From NCBI GenBank assembly GCA_009760855.2, contig WPIO01000246.1:124001-188000 (forward strand): a stretch of DNA of 64,000 bases, in the 5' to 3' direction. The notes below the pieces were generated by a model. It was not told the DNA's origin, made no database searches, and worked only from the letters and a program-made list of their open reading frames with translations. Positions 1-10,704 of the stretch are shown here, piece by piece (positions within the stretch are counted from its first letter, which is position 1; each line of letters opens with the position of its first letter). A program made the translations under genes and the position numbers. This stretch comes from Cristatella mucedo (lineage: Eukaryota; Bryozoa; Phylactolaemata; Cristatellidae).

Positions 1-640
1 CCTTTTGGCTGGGCTGCCAAAGAAAGCTATTATGCCACTACAGTGGACTATGAATATGGCTGCAAGCTGGTCTTCAAGTCCCAGCGGTTTGAGCACGTGT
101 AATCTTTGCTGAAAGAGCTAGGATGGTTGCCGGTTGGGCAAAGGATAGAGAGCAAAGTTCTTACGCTGACCCACAAGGCCAGCCATGGCTTAGCTCCTTC
201 GTACCTAGCTGAACTGCTGCATCAGTTTCAGCCTGTTCGCGCCCTCAGGCCCTGTGTGGACAATAAATTAGCTGTCCCATTCCTCCGCTTAAAGACAGTT
301 GGCAGCAGAAGCTTTAGCTCTGCAGGTCCTAGACTGTGGAACTCGCTTCCAAAATTTTTACGCAATGACATCTACTCTCCAACTGCCGACTATGGCACTT
401 CTTTTTCAGTGGTCCAGAACTGCTACTTCTATGCTACTCACTACCTCAACTGATCTTTTAACTCTGCTATGCTTCCCACTTTCTCTTTGTTGCGTGAGAC
501 GAAGTCTGTTGGCTACCGAATGCGTACCGAAAGCCGCTTAGGCTGTGAGTTCGCTATACAAAACTCTCCTGGTTAACACCCACATGGTCTTTATGACTTT
601 GTTGAGTTTCTGACGGAGATACAAATTATTTTCAATCGCA
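1..640 (+). mobile_element. LINE family A fragment: reverse transcriptase C-terminus and 3' end
   Basis: C-terminal end of a non-LTR retrotransposon reverse transcriptase, recognised by the tail order LKELGWLPV, LTHKASHGLAPSYL and GPRLWNSLP, which is usual downstream of the polymerase domain in CR1/L2-type LINEs. The longest open piece is 106-453. The frame is broken by a TAA at about 101-103 and by a later frameshift, so this is a dead 5'-truncated copy. Sequence past the WNSLP block is also shared with copies near 26.5, 54.6 and 62.4 kb, including a conserved stretch ending at an Ala codon and stop. That shows a family-specific C-terminal extension and 3' UTR. The element may begin before the window. 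Confidence 0.8.
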
Positions 641-1666
641 TTTCTGTGAGCTTCCAGCTAAAGATCTTTCGGCTGCAATTTCTGATCTCGTTAGTTTTAC
701 TGATTCAATATTCTGGGATTACAATTACTGCAAAATCTTCATACACTATTATACGATTCCATCTGCAGCAATACCCTTTGCTGTCATTCTTAAAAATAGA
801 TGGATTTAAAGTTGGGAGAAACGGTCGTTGTAAACATTGTTTTTAAGAAACTACTTCTCATGCATTAGTTTGATTGTATAACCGGTCAGACTAAAACGAT
901 AATTACTATCGTTTTCACAACGTAAATTTATTGGGCTTTATTTAACCATTTATTTAGCATTTGCACTCGGCGGATCGCAACCGACGAACCTCCGAGCACT
1001 GATAGTACACGAGCTGTGCAAGCCAAGAGCTGACTTGTTAACTAAAAGTAATAGGCTTTCAATAAGCCTTTAGCGTGTTCAAAATAATTCTTAGCTACAC
1101 GTTTTGCAAGAATATTACTAATTTTGAAGGATCGTTACCCGCTGGCCCCTTCAGCTCTAGTATTCGAGATTATAGGTTGGTGGTGAAGATGAATTTGCCG
1201 TTAGTCGTTCTTTGTTGACGCTTTCATCTCTGTACTGTTTCACTACCTAGTTTCACATTGATTAATGTTTTTATGGATTTTCTTGTACAATTTATCGTAG
1301 GAATCCAGGGGTAAAGTCATCAGTTAGGCACAGACGTGTGGTGACAGAAGGTGACGAATTCCAGCCAATGGTGTTGCATCGTCACTGTAACCAGGATCGA
1401 CATGCAGCTGCGACGGATCCCAGAGCACTGCCTTTATTGTGGTACAAGAACAGCATAATCAAAGTAAATAAAAAGCCAGTTTCCAGAGTAATGGTGATCG
1501 CTCGTGCACTAGGCCTAAAAGGAAATCGACACGGAACGATTACGCTTGGACGTCAAAATCACGCTCAAAGATTATCAGAAACAGAATACTAATCGAAGAC
1601 TCAGTCTGCCATCGTTGACGATCAAGGTAATCATTATGTTTCACCATCAACAAACGGAAGAGAAAA

Positions 1667-1667
<1 letters not shown>
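641..1667. other. Unassigned intergenic DNA
   Basis: About 1 kb with only short open frames and no motif I recognise. Nothing supports a gene or an RNA here. Confidence 0.5.

Positions 1668-1753
<86 letters not shown>
1668..1753. repeat. (GA)n microsatellite
   Basis: About 40 dinucleotide units of AG with one GGGG interruption near 1707. Open frames across it are low-complexity artefacts. Confidence 0.97.
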
Positions 1754-1755
<2 letters not shown>

Positions 1756-2332
1756 TAGCTTGTCAGGATAAGAGCACACAGGTGTTAAAGTAATATCTAC
1801 AACAAACCATTAAAAAAAGTCCGTTTATAACAGGCGAAGCCAGGGTTAAGCATTGAGGCAGCTATTCGTAGGACAGTTCAACTGGACTGCCAGAATGGGC
1901 AATTACCGACTTCATGCTTGAGGTGTAACTATATTAGGGTTATTGTAATGATTTCTGTATGCCTTCATGCTTGGCAATGGCATAGCTGTACCCTGGTTCG
2001 TTCAATCGATGAACACACCTGCCATAGAGTTGAGGCATCAATTTCCAGATAAGTAACATCCAAAAATGGAACTCTTTGGATAGGGACGCCACATCCATGT
2101 TGTCCCAAGCGTTCGTCACATGAAGTCCTGACTTCTGTCGCTCACTATGCCCTGAACCAACTTTGTGCCATCATAAAAACAAGCTCGCAGCCAGTGAAAA
2201 AATCTAAAGGTAAGATTGCCATGACTGTTGCTACTCCAAAATTATACATTTCCCGTCGACCCCTACTGGCTTCTCGTCAAGCAGCTCATCGATTTTAGAA
2301 TTCGGTCGCACACTTCAAGGGTCCTTCATTAG
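1754..2332. other. Unassigned intergenic DNA
   Basis: No long open frame, repeat array or RNA gene is recognised between the microsatellite and the next LINE copy. Confidence 0.5.
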
Positions 2333-3015
2333 GTGTGACATACACAGGGTCAGCATGCAAATGTGGGTAGTGGCAGTGTGGGCACGTATAAGCATGAAGG
2401 ACGAACCACAGGGACCCACTAAATGCTGTCCTAAATAGGTGTGTTTTTAAGTTCCTTTTAAATGTGGTCTGGTCAGGTGATGTTCTGACGCAGGTCGGGA
2501 GGGAGTTTCAGGCTTTGGGAGCATACGAACTAAAAGCACAGTCTCTAAAGGATTTGAGGTTTGCATGAGCTATTTGTAGACTGTTGAATTTCGAAAAGCA
2601 GGCAGGTGGTACGTTGCTTGGCCTGATGGGGGAATATATCTGAGAGATAGGCTGGAGCCCAACAATGAAGTGACCTAAAAGTGAGTGACAAAACTTGAAG
2701 TCAATCCGTCGCTTGACTGGTAGCCAGTGCAGGTCGGCCAGAAGTGGTGTAATGTGGCTACTGCGACGCTCACGACAGACAAGCCAGCTGCTGAGTTTAG
2801 CACCAGCTTCAATCGCCTGATCGCACATGCTGGCAGGCTAGTAAGCAGTGAGTTGCAGAAGTCAAGACGGGATGTCACGAATGCATGGACCAACTTTGAC
2901 CTGGTATCCTTATCTAAACAAGCCCTAATTTTTGCAACGTTATGAAGATAAAAATAGGCAGCTTTGACTGTGGAACTGAAATGGTCGTCTTATGAGACGT
3001 CGCTTTGAAAGAAGC
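2333..3015 (-). mobile_element. LINE family B fragment: reverse transcriptase C-terminus
   Basis: Minus-strand remnant of a second LINE family. Readable motifs are SRLDFCNSLLTSLP, LHWLPVKRRIDFK and SSYAPKAW, in two overlapping frames (2675-2893 and 2508-2828), so at least one frameshift has occurred. It aligns by eye along its length with the copies at 24.3 and 57.1 kb but is clearly older than they are. The 3' microsatellite tail seen in those copies is not evident here. Confidence 0.8.
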
Positions 3016-4384
3016 TGAACACCATCATATTCAGGCAGGCATTAGCTGTGCACATGTAAATTGTTCTTAGTGCATTTACGCATACTGTGCCTACTATAAC
3101 TAAACCACTGACATTCTTTATTTATAGCATATGCCAAGTGCCTAGAACAGTAACCGATAGATTGATCAACAGTTGACCTTGTCAGTAAGTTCTCAAATGC
3201 ACTTAATAAATTCCTCGAGGTACTCGCATATCATTGGCACACGGCACATGTGCTGTACACTTACACGATGAAATCAGTGACTCGATGTTTAAAGCTAAAC
3301 GATAAAAATGTGTGCATGGCATAGTATGCTTTTTTAAAAGAACTAATCTGATACTTTCCCGCCCTCTCTAGTCTTCCAGGCTGTTATCTGTTTACTATTG
3401 CTAGCTTGGATTCTAGATAATATGAAGTGCCGCGAGAGAAAGGATGCAGTTCTTATAGGGCACCTCAAATGCCTATTCATGGCACTGGCGGGCTGTTTAT
3501 CTATAGGATAACTACTATGCACAGAGAGGATCATGAATACCTGAATGTGTGCATATAAATTCAGGTATACACAGAAATATAGGTACATTTGCTCAAGTAC
3601 ATTTACTTAGTACTACCTGGTAATCATTAGCAATCTTAACATTGAATTTTACAAAAACAACCTATACATGTATCATTGTCAAACATATATATATTTATAC
3701 ATATGCCCGTGTTTGCGTTTATCGGTTTCTGTGTGTCAAAATGGTGCACATGCTGCCCTATTGGTTGCCATGCTAGGCAAGTTGAACATGCACTGAAGTA
3801 TTTTTTGAGGTTTCCGATTTGCTTTGGAATCAGTCGCAGTTTATAAAAGAAACTGTGTGTACTGTGTGTACACTAAGATGGGCATCCAATGGCACGTGTG
3901 AAGCAACTGAATAGGCATTAATTTCCCATTGGCTGCTATGCAAATTTTTTTTAAAATACATTTTTTTTTATTATTGCACAGCCTATGACCTAGGACCAAA
4001 TAATAGTTGCAGCATGCCAGTGACAGCAACCATAAGTACATAAAGAGCAAGTGACAATGATAACATTTCGGATTCAATGAATTGGTTTGCCCATAACTAG
4101 TAAGTAGTAAGTTAAGTTCTGCCATGAGTGAGTTCTTTGGGTACGCTTTGTTGTAAGAAAAGTACCCTTTCAGGACATTTCCCTTTTCACTCCTCCTCAT
4201 GCTTAGTTCGCATTTCGAAGTCTTGAAATGGAAAATGTCCCAAAAGTTTACTTTTCTTTTATCATTAAAAACTGCGTCTGTTTTGAGATTCGATGTAGTG
4301 CTCTTCACGTTAGAGACAAGAGCGTTACCCATTGTTCCACTAATTCAACTGTCTGACTCACATATAGAAATTACGTACTTGAAA
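3016..4384. other. Unassigned DNA left of the viral element
   Basis: No recognised gene. A 163-codon minus-strand open frame (3841-4332) begins close to the viral element and has Lys/Asn/Phe-rich composition, so it could be a decayed viral or host exon. I find no motif in it and do not call it a gene. No terminal inverted repeat for the neighbouring element is visible here. Confidence 0.4.
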
Positions 4385-4859
4385 TTCGTCTCATACTTTC
4401 TATTTCTTTTTCATACTGACCAATGAATGCTCTCTGGCAACTGTTCTATTCATTCTTTCAACTAATGCAACACTCCTTTTACTAGTCCCTTCAATAATTT
4501 GTGTTTCATGTTTTTTCATCGCTTTAGCAAACTCACTTTTAAACTCCGATCCTGAATCAACTGTAATTTTCTTTGGCCATTTCAAAGGACCTTTATTGTA
4601 AATATCTATTACTGCTTTTGTTACTTCTTTAGAAGACTTTGTTTTAGGAGGTATGGAATCTTTATATCTACTAGCAACATCAATAACACTAAGTGTATAT
4701 TTATATCCAGAATCATTAGGCATGTATAAAATGTCTGCTTGATGATTTTCATTAGGCTCAACAATATTAAAGAAACCTTCTGGAATTTTCTTAGGTCTTG
4801 GTTTGAATACTTGACTTATATCTGAGTCCGGATTGAATTTACCTTCTTTTTTCTTTCAT
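4385..4859 (-). pseudogene. Polinton retroviral-type integrase, copy A, C-terminally truncated
   Basis: Integrase catalytic core of the rve/RNase-H fold used by Polintons for chromosomal insertion. The catalytic triad is visible: Asp in HQADILYM, Asp in VDSGSEFK and Glu in ALVERMNRT, with the spacing expected of a DDE core. The longest open piece is 4400-4723. Further N-terminal sequence is readable up to the ATG at 4859, but a change in an A-run breaks the frame there. The C-terminal tail seen in copy B (12002-12270) is missing, so the core stops close to the element's left edge. Copy A keeps the triad but lacks the end of the protein. Confidence 0.85.
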
Positions 4860-4989
4860 TTAGAGTTTAAAATGACATTCTATATATAATTAAAAATTTT
4901 TTTGTAACCTGTTTAAATATATTTAATGAAACTGATTATCTAGAAGGAAAACATTCTTACTGTCATTAATAAATAAAGAGATCAAAAAG

Positions 4990-5345
4990 AAAATATGAAA
5001 TACGGTGCGATATTTGTGATAAAAATATGAATGAAACAGAATTTGATTCTAGTCTTATGTGCAATGGTGCAATTATAATTTGCTCTTATTGTAACATAAT
5101 AACTCACACATTTTAGAAAGAGAGACCAACTAAATTATATTCATTAGTTAAGAAAACCTTAAAAAACAATGTTGCTCTGCTTTTTTACATCATTGTTTAG
5201 ACCATGAAGCTATTTGTTCTATATCAAAACTATTTCCTATTCTTAAAGATAAACGTGAAGCAACAAAGTTAAAAGAGTTAATAGTTTTAATATACCATTT
5301 ATACTATTCGGGAGGGTTCATAACTGACCAAGATGTTTACTCTTA
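4990..5345 (+). pseudogene. Zinc-ribbon-like small viral protein, copy A, broken
   Basis: Plus-strand reading frame with two Cys-x2-Cys pairs, CDIC at 5006-5017 and CSYC at 5081-5092, the spacing of a zinc ribbon. It is followed by an in-frame TAG and a basic segment shared with copy B at 12835-13199. The shared protein-level signal, rather than an open frame, is the reason for the call. Its 3' end overlaps the 3' end of the fibre gene on the other strand. Function is unknown; a DNA-binding or regulatory role would be a guess. Confidence 0.45.
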
Positions 5346-6160
5346 GTTTTCCAGTTGTATCAATGAAATACTACTCTGATGAAAGACTTGAAAAATAAAA
5401 ATAATACTTTGAATCCACACCTGTCGGAGAAGTATTTATTGCTCTTACATCTCCAGATACTGCAGTTGTATCAATAGTAGGTTTTAGAAACATACAATTA
5501 GATGCTCCAGCAACCATAACATTCAATATCATTATGTGTGGTGCTGTTTTGTTTGTTCATGAATAAGGTGTTGATAGATTAAGTATTGAGTTCTTTGCAT
5601 TAAGATCCGTTGATAGCGCTAGTACTTCTGTTATTTTTTAACTGTTTTATCTACATAAGATTTAGTTGAAACACCAAGAGGATTAACAGGATTAGCAACA
5701 TTAGTTATCGAAAATCCTCCCATATCAATATTAGTTGTTGAAAGAAATCCTTCAAGTAAAACATCCTTCTTCATTCCACCATAAGTAACACGAAAATCAT
5801 CATTTAATACAACTGGCTTTCCATTACCCGAATTCCAATAATTAGATGTTATAGCAAAGCTATTCATTTTTAAATCTCCAGCCATTGTATCACCAGTTCT
5901 CTTAACATAATTACTTACTAGACTATCATTTATTGCATCAGTAGGATTAACACCTGGAGCAAGATTAGTAATTGTTTTCCACCAAGATTCAAAGTCGTTC
6001 CCGTATTTACAACAAATTTAGAATCTGCATAAGACTTTAAAACAGCATCTGAGTCATTAATTGGATCTGATAAATTTATAATTCTATTACCATTAGCATT
6101 CAAATCTGAAAGTATAGTACCATTAATTTTTTATACGAAATCCTCCTCTCTAAACTTGGA
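5300..6160 (-). pseudogene. Phage-tail-fibre-like protein 3, copy A
   Basis: Minus-strand fibre-like gene. Its repeats have the form Gly-Gly/hydrophobic-Ile-Thr-Asn-Val, then Asn-Pro-Val-Asn-Pro, then T-K-S-Y-V-D. For example ITNVANPVNP precedes STKSYVDK within the open piece 5631-5885. This is the short-repeat signature of bacteriophage tail-fibre stalks. At least three such repeats are readable between 6160 and 5640. They are followed by a non-repetitive C-terminal segment (5640-5300), interpreted as a head/knob. Several stops and frameshifts are present. A parallel gene lies at 13170-14010. Receptor binding is inferred from architecture only. Confidence 0.65.
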
Positions 6161-6169
6161 TATTTTCTA

Positions 6170-6935
6170 TATATTCATTGATTAATATTTTACTTCAATG
6201 TAATACTTTTCTAACTATTGAAACTAATCTTGCAAATCTAAATGGATCCTCTTCTTCAACAACTTGTATTTCTACTTTTTATATAATATTTTATATCAAA
6301 ACCAAAACTCTTGTTATTGTTAAAACGACAATAATCAGAAATTATACTAAATTCAAATTCAAACAACTTTTCATCTTTAAGTAAAAACATACATAATCAA
6401 ATATGAATTGGCATATCAAAAATATAATTTTTTGGAATCCTTACTGACCCAGCAGCAACAAAATCCTTAGGTACATCATCACAATTCAATCCAGGAACAA
6501 AGATTTCAAATTCACTATAAAAGCATCTACTTAATTTTAGTACATGAAAGCCAAGTAAGCATTGTGATAAATATTGTTTTGGTATAAAATCTTCCACAAT
6601 ACTACGACTCCATAAACATTTTATTTCTAATAATGTATCTTCATCAACAACTCCATTTGGAGAATATCTATAAACACCATCACTAGCGAAACAATCATTT
6701 GCATTTTTAATAGTTCGATCTAATTTCATTTCTAAATATTTAGCGGCAATTGGCTCGAATACCTTACCAAATAACAATTGTGGGAATATTATTGGTTGAG
6801 AGTTCGCACTATATTTATTTAGTTTTCTATTAGCAATTTATTCAATATCACAATCAATTTCTGAATCAAAAACCATATCATTTCCTAAAACAGAATAAAC
6901 TTCTGATCCACCAATATTTAAACTCATAGATCTCT
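6170..6935 (-). pseudogene. YqaJ-type viral exonuclease (PD-(D/E)xK), copy A
   Basis: Exonuclease related to the lambda-exonuclease/YqaJ family, which resects DNA ends for recombination and replication. Visible features are the block SPNGVVDEDTLLEIKC, giving the catalytic Asp and the E-x-K motif, followed by a QCLLGFHV helix that matches the family's Y-x2-Q region. The main open piece is 6397-6777; the N-terminus is readable to about 6927 across one stop, and the C-terminal part continues to about 6178 in a broken frame. It lies between the fibre gene and the capsid fragment, exactly as in copy B. Alternative: another PD-(D/E)xK nuclease subfamily. Confidence 0.65.
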
Positions 6936-6998
6936 TCCATTCATAATACCCTTGAATATAATTCGTTTTTTTCGTTATATTTAGTTATTATAATTTTA

Positions 6999-7313
6999 TT
7001 AAAAATACTTTCCTTCATATACCATATTTCCTTTACTGCAAGTGAAATTAGCACCACATTCATTAGAAGTTAGCTCAGCACTATTCTCACAAATAGTCAA
7101 GTAATGGATTATCAATGTGTTTCCAGCAGGTGCAGCCCTATTGAACTCAACAGTTACATCTAACCGAGAAGTCACTCTAAGAGGCTCATCATTATATTGC
7201 AAGTCAATAACATGAATAGGATAAAGTGACATCCATTCTGAGAAAGAAACACCACCAGGACTAACAATCTCATTAACACCAAGATATTGCTTTCTGAAAG
7301 TTATGAAATCCAT
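6999..7313 (-). pseudogene. Major capsid protein C-terminal fragment, copy A
   Basis: A 105-codon open frame matching the C-terminal jelly-roll end of the capsid gene at 14645-15586: both share the block around EPLRVTSRLDV, a FNRAAPAGNT-type strand and the final FTCSKGNMVYE. Only the C-terminal third is present. Immediately upstream (7314-7330) the sequence changes to the end of a fibre gene, marking a recombination breakpoint. The frame itself is open, but as a truncated capsid it could not form a hexon-like trimer. Confidence 0.65.
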
Positions 7314-7329
7314 AAATTCAGGTGTTTAC

Positions 7330-8090
7330 TTACCAAATTTTGCCAAAGTAGATCTTGGAACTGCAGGATATTAACGGCACTAACGTTGCTGTAAGCGGTA
7401 ACACCACATCTTTTCTTTGAGGTGTAATTTCATACAATTTTGTAACAACAAACAAACCTCTGGGTATAGTAGTATCAGCTAAAGTAGAGATCCATCGAAC
7501 GTTAATTGTTTTTCCATATATTTCTGTCGTTAAAGACCCATCAACCGTTGCTCTAAAACGTACTGTAGCAATATTTCCATCGGATATTCTGTTCAGATAT
7601 TTAAAGTTTTCACCGTTACTAGGATTAACAGGGTAGTTTTCTAAGAAGATAGAATATCCATTCATATGTAAATTACCATTGAAAGTTCCACCTGTTAGTT
7701 TAAGGAAGCTAAAGTCCATATACGATTTATTTGGAATATCATTATCAGAAGTAGGAGGTCCTCAAACAGATAAATTCCCATTTACAGTTAGTGTTCCATT
7801 AATAGTTCCACCAGTCTTAGGTAGTTTACTGTCTGCATAATCTTTAGTTGCAGCATCACTAGGGTTTACAGGATTTGCTAGTTCTATTAACTTATAATTT
7901 TTCATATCGATATCTCCATCACATGTAGTCCCTCTTTATACTTTAGTAACAAAATTGGTATTTATATACATTCTATTTACCGCATCTCCAACATCAACAG
8001 GATCACCTAAATTCTCTATTAACTTTCCATTCATACTTAAACTGCCTGTAAGTACATCACCACTTTTTTAATGTATTTTGCTCTTCTTCT
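7330..8090 (-). pseudogene. Phage-tail-fibre-like protein 2
   Basis: Second fibre gene. Readable repeats include a GSLSMNGK...ENLGDPVDVGDAVN unit near 8050, an NPVNPSDAATKDYAD unit near 7880 and a TGGTFNGNLHMNGYSI unit near 7680, all typical of phage fibre stalks. The C-terminal ~95 codons of the open piece 7330-7719 lack the repeat and resemble a compact beta-rich head. Frames change at least twice upstream of 7719. It ends directly against the capsid fragment at 7313. The trimeric stalk and head assignment is inference. Confidence 0.65.
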
Positions 8091-8107
8091 TTTAGGTCTG
8101 AACATTT

Positions 8108-9005
8108 CTATACAATAGTTAAGCGAAAATCAATGTAAGTTATTCCACTTGCAACAGTAAATTTATCGATAGCATATCTACACGTTCCATCAATGTTAAT
8201 TATTAAAACTAGGGTACCTAGTTCAGGAATTAGTACCACTGACTCCATAGGTATTATCAGTGGATGACTCCACGTAAGAATTTGTTTTGTCAGTTGCGTA
8301 CATAATTCTACTTACCATTGCAAAGTTGGGTAACACCCCTGGAAAAAAGTTTTAAGAGTAATCATGTACGCAATAACTTTTCCAGTGGCTGCAATAACAG
8401 GCTTATCAGTAGGTGTAAGTTGTTGGGGTTGAAATTTATTTCTTGTGCTATCGTTTGCTGTAATACTCAAACCAAGCATATCAAGATAAAATGTATATGG
8501 ATAGGTACCAGAGCTTGCTCCAAAATATCTAAATGATATTTGTTTATTATTATCTACATATTGTTTCGTTACAGTGTCTGAGTCTTTAAGTTAGTAATAA
8601 TCTTTCCACCCATATTCATGCTCGCCGTTGCTTTACCTTGAAACACCTGTCATATTCTTTAAGAGTCCATAGTTTATAACTTAAAAGGTCTTAAATCACT
8701 GTATACAGTCCCGTCAGCAGAGTTGCGTGATATACCAAAAACATTCTTACAATTCAACTGTGACATCATCTTTCCATTAGTGTTTGAAAGAAACCCTGAC
8801 ATACTTGAAACAGTTGCTAAATCACCTATAACATTTGTAGCCACACTTCCTCCAAAGTTTTAACTAAAAAAATAGCTCAAGTTTATTGCATCACCATCAT
8901 TAAGAGGGTAGCCTAAGTTAGTTATTTTTTTCGTTAGCGTTAAGATCACTGTAAATAGATCCATTAATCTTTCTAACTTTTTCCATTGACTTATAATATA
9001 TGAAG
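8108..9005 (-). pseudogene. Phage-tail-fibre-like protein 1
   Basis: Third member of the fibre set. Stalk-like units are readable near 8980 (GSIYSDLNA), 8920 (ITNLGYPLNDGDAINLSYF) and 8620 (GGKIITNL). A non-repetitive C-terminal segment of roughly 150 codons follows, ending at a stop at 8108-8110. The frame is interrupted many times. Its 5' end abuts the divergent plus-strand gene starting at 9000, so the two could have shared a promoter region. Three different heads on similar stalks suggest several receptor-binding variants in one genome. Confidence 0.55.
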
Positions 9006-9665
9006 AATAAAAAAGGTAAAGGAGTTGATAGTATAAAAGAAGGAATTGATACAACTAAAGAAGTGGTAGGAGGTGCTACAACAGTAACGGAAGTAGGTTC
9101 GAAAGCTGTTATAGAGATAGTACCCAAAGTTGCTATGAAGCTGCCCTTACAAGCCTCAAACAAGATCGCAAAGATTGTTCCAAAGGTATCACAATCGTTT
9201 AAAGTTATTTGAACAGCAACCAAAGCTCTAGGAGGATTTCTATCAGGAGTAACAGGAATAGTAGATCTTGGTTTGTTAATAAAAGAAATTGTTGATGACG
9301 TAGCTTCCAGTAAGTATGGATAAGTCTTCTGGAAAACAATGGCAGATTAAAAAGACGGGCTATCAAAGACGGTTGCAAGTTTAGAAGTAGGTTTCTACAT
9401 TAATGAGATATTATTAGAAGCGGAAAAAGCAAAGAGTGATTGATATCCTAACCCTAGAAAGTTTGTATCTGATACATTTGGAGAAGAAGTTTTTTGGGAT
9501 GCAACACAGCTCGATCCTATAGCTTGCAAGAAGAACTTTCTTAAAATGAGAGGAAGCTTTCTACCTGTTATCCCAGCCATCATTGCTAGCGTAGCAAGTG
9601 TAATAGGAACAGTTGGTTTAGCAGTTTCAATGACTGTAGCCGTTGCGCGATTGATAAAAAAATAG
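9000..9665 (+). pseudogene. Hydrophobic/amphipathic viral protein, frame kept but with internal stops
   Basis: A single 222-codon frame runs from the ATG at 9000 to a TAG at 9663-9665 with no frameshift but several internal stops (the first a TGA at 9210-9212, then TAA and TGA codons). It begins with a basic KNKKGKG stretch, has Val/Ala/Gly-rich amphipathic segments, and ends in a strongly hydrophobic segment (about 9555-9650) followed by RLIKK. Composition and neighbours recall the membrane-active minor virion proteins of Polintons and adenoviruses, but I see no diagnostic motif. Substitution-only decay is a notable contrast to the fibre genes. Confidence 0.5.
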
Positions 9666-9700
9666 TAGATGAAACAATATATACTGCTAGAGCACCTAAA

Positions 9701-10099
9701 ATGAATACTCACGAAGAGAGAATGAGTGCATTATCACTTCAAGGAGAAAGATTAAATGATGCTATTGTAGACTTGAAAAACATGATAGAACTACTTGATA
9801 AGGGTATAGATATAGATCCAAGTGATAAAGTACAGAATTCAGAAGTCAAAAATAGGTTGACCTACCTTAATAAAGGGAAAGAGCTTGCGGAAAAAGGAGG
9901 TGTTAGTTGTAGTGAGGATTTAAAACAAGACATAAAGAAAGTAGAAGCTTCAACCGTTGGTGGTCGTAAAACGTGTGACTATAAAGCTGAGAGTGCAATG
10001 CTATTGAGTAATCTTTTTGCACAAGGTAAGATTCAAGAAGATATATATAACGAAATGATTAAACTTAGAGATGAACTCAAACGAAGATGTAAGAACTAG
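9701..10099 (+). CDS. Intact small viral protein of unknown function
   Basis: Open frame of 132 codons with ATG start and TAG stop, on the same strand and 35 bp after the hydrophobic protein. It is charged, predicted helical, and has long Leu/Lys/Glu-rich segments (residues about 1-40 and 100-132) and three Cys. No domain recognised. Being open among decayed neighbours makes it more likely a genuine former gene than chance. Its stop overlaps the stop of the convergent HNH-AP2 gene by two bases, which supports both gene boundaries. Confidence 0.55.
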   Translation: MNTHEERMSALSLQGERLNDAIVDLKNMIELLDKGIDIDPSDKVQNSEVKNRLTYLNKGKELAEKGGVSCSEDLKQDIKKVEASTVGGRKTCDYKAESAMLLSNLFAQGKIQEDIYNEMIKLRDELKRRCKN

Positions 10100-10692
10100 A
10101 AGTCAGTGTAGCGAACTATTTTATTATCTTCTGTTAGAGTGTAAGTAAAATTAAGTTTGGCAAATTGCAAATGTAAACGTATAGCTTCCATGTCTCTAGC
10201 AACAGCTGCTTCCTCTGGGTCACTGAAAAAACCAATATAATAAGAAATTTTATTTATTTTTATTCCCGCTACCCATTTATTTGCACGATCATGCCAAGAT
10301 ACACCAGTAAAACCAGAAGTGCTATTTCTTAGTTTTCGTTTACTTCTTTTATTTTCACCAGAAGTTGCTTCACGTAAATTATTAAATTATAAATAATTAT
10401 TTAGTTTATCATTATCAATGCGATCAATCTCATTCAAAGAGAATTTACCAGTCACTATCAACCACGCCAATCTATGAGCATAGTATGATTTTCCATTAGT
10501 TCCTATTTATGAATAACCGTTAGATATACTTCCAGCTTCATCTCCTCGATATATATTTCCCCGACTTGTATTCCACAAAACTTGCCTGTGAAAGCATTGT
10601 AAGTTAATAATTCATTGACACATTCTCTCAAGGAATTAATTTCATCTTGATCCATTTCTATATATAGTTTAATAAATGTTAAATATAATTCC
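10096..10692 (-). pseudogene. HNH-AP2 homing-endonuclease-like gene, broken
   Basis: C-terminal half is a clear AP2 DNA-binding domain: SGFTGVSWHDRANKWVAG, then YYIGFFSDPEEAAVARD, then an F-x-LNF-type end. It is preceded by the HNH-family context AHRLAWLIVTGKF and EIDRIDND and a NLREAT segment, the order found in HNH-AP2 homing endonucleases of phages and viruses. The N-terminal part is open at 10503-10694 (LLTYNAFTGKF motif). A stop at 10506-10508 and a second near 10386 break the frame. The usual catalytic His pair of the HNH core is at least partly altered (EIDRI where DH is common). A free-standing selfish endonuclease inside the viral element. Confidence 0.7.
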
Positions 10693-10704
10693 AATTTATA
10701 AATA

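Noticed and set aside
1540-1779. Ser/Leu and Arg/Glu repeat proteins across the GA microsatellite
   Set aside because: Translation of a dinucleotide repeat; no flanking coding signal.
3841-4332. 163-codon minus-strand gene beside the viral element
   Set aside because: No motif, unusual composition and no counterpart next to the second integrase copy; kept only as a remark.
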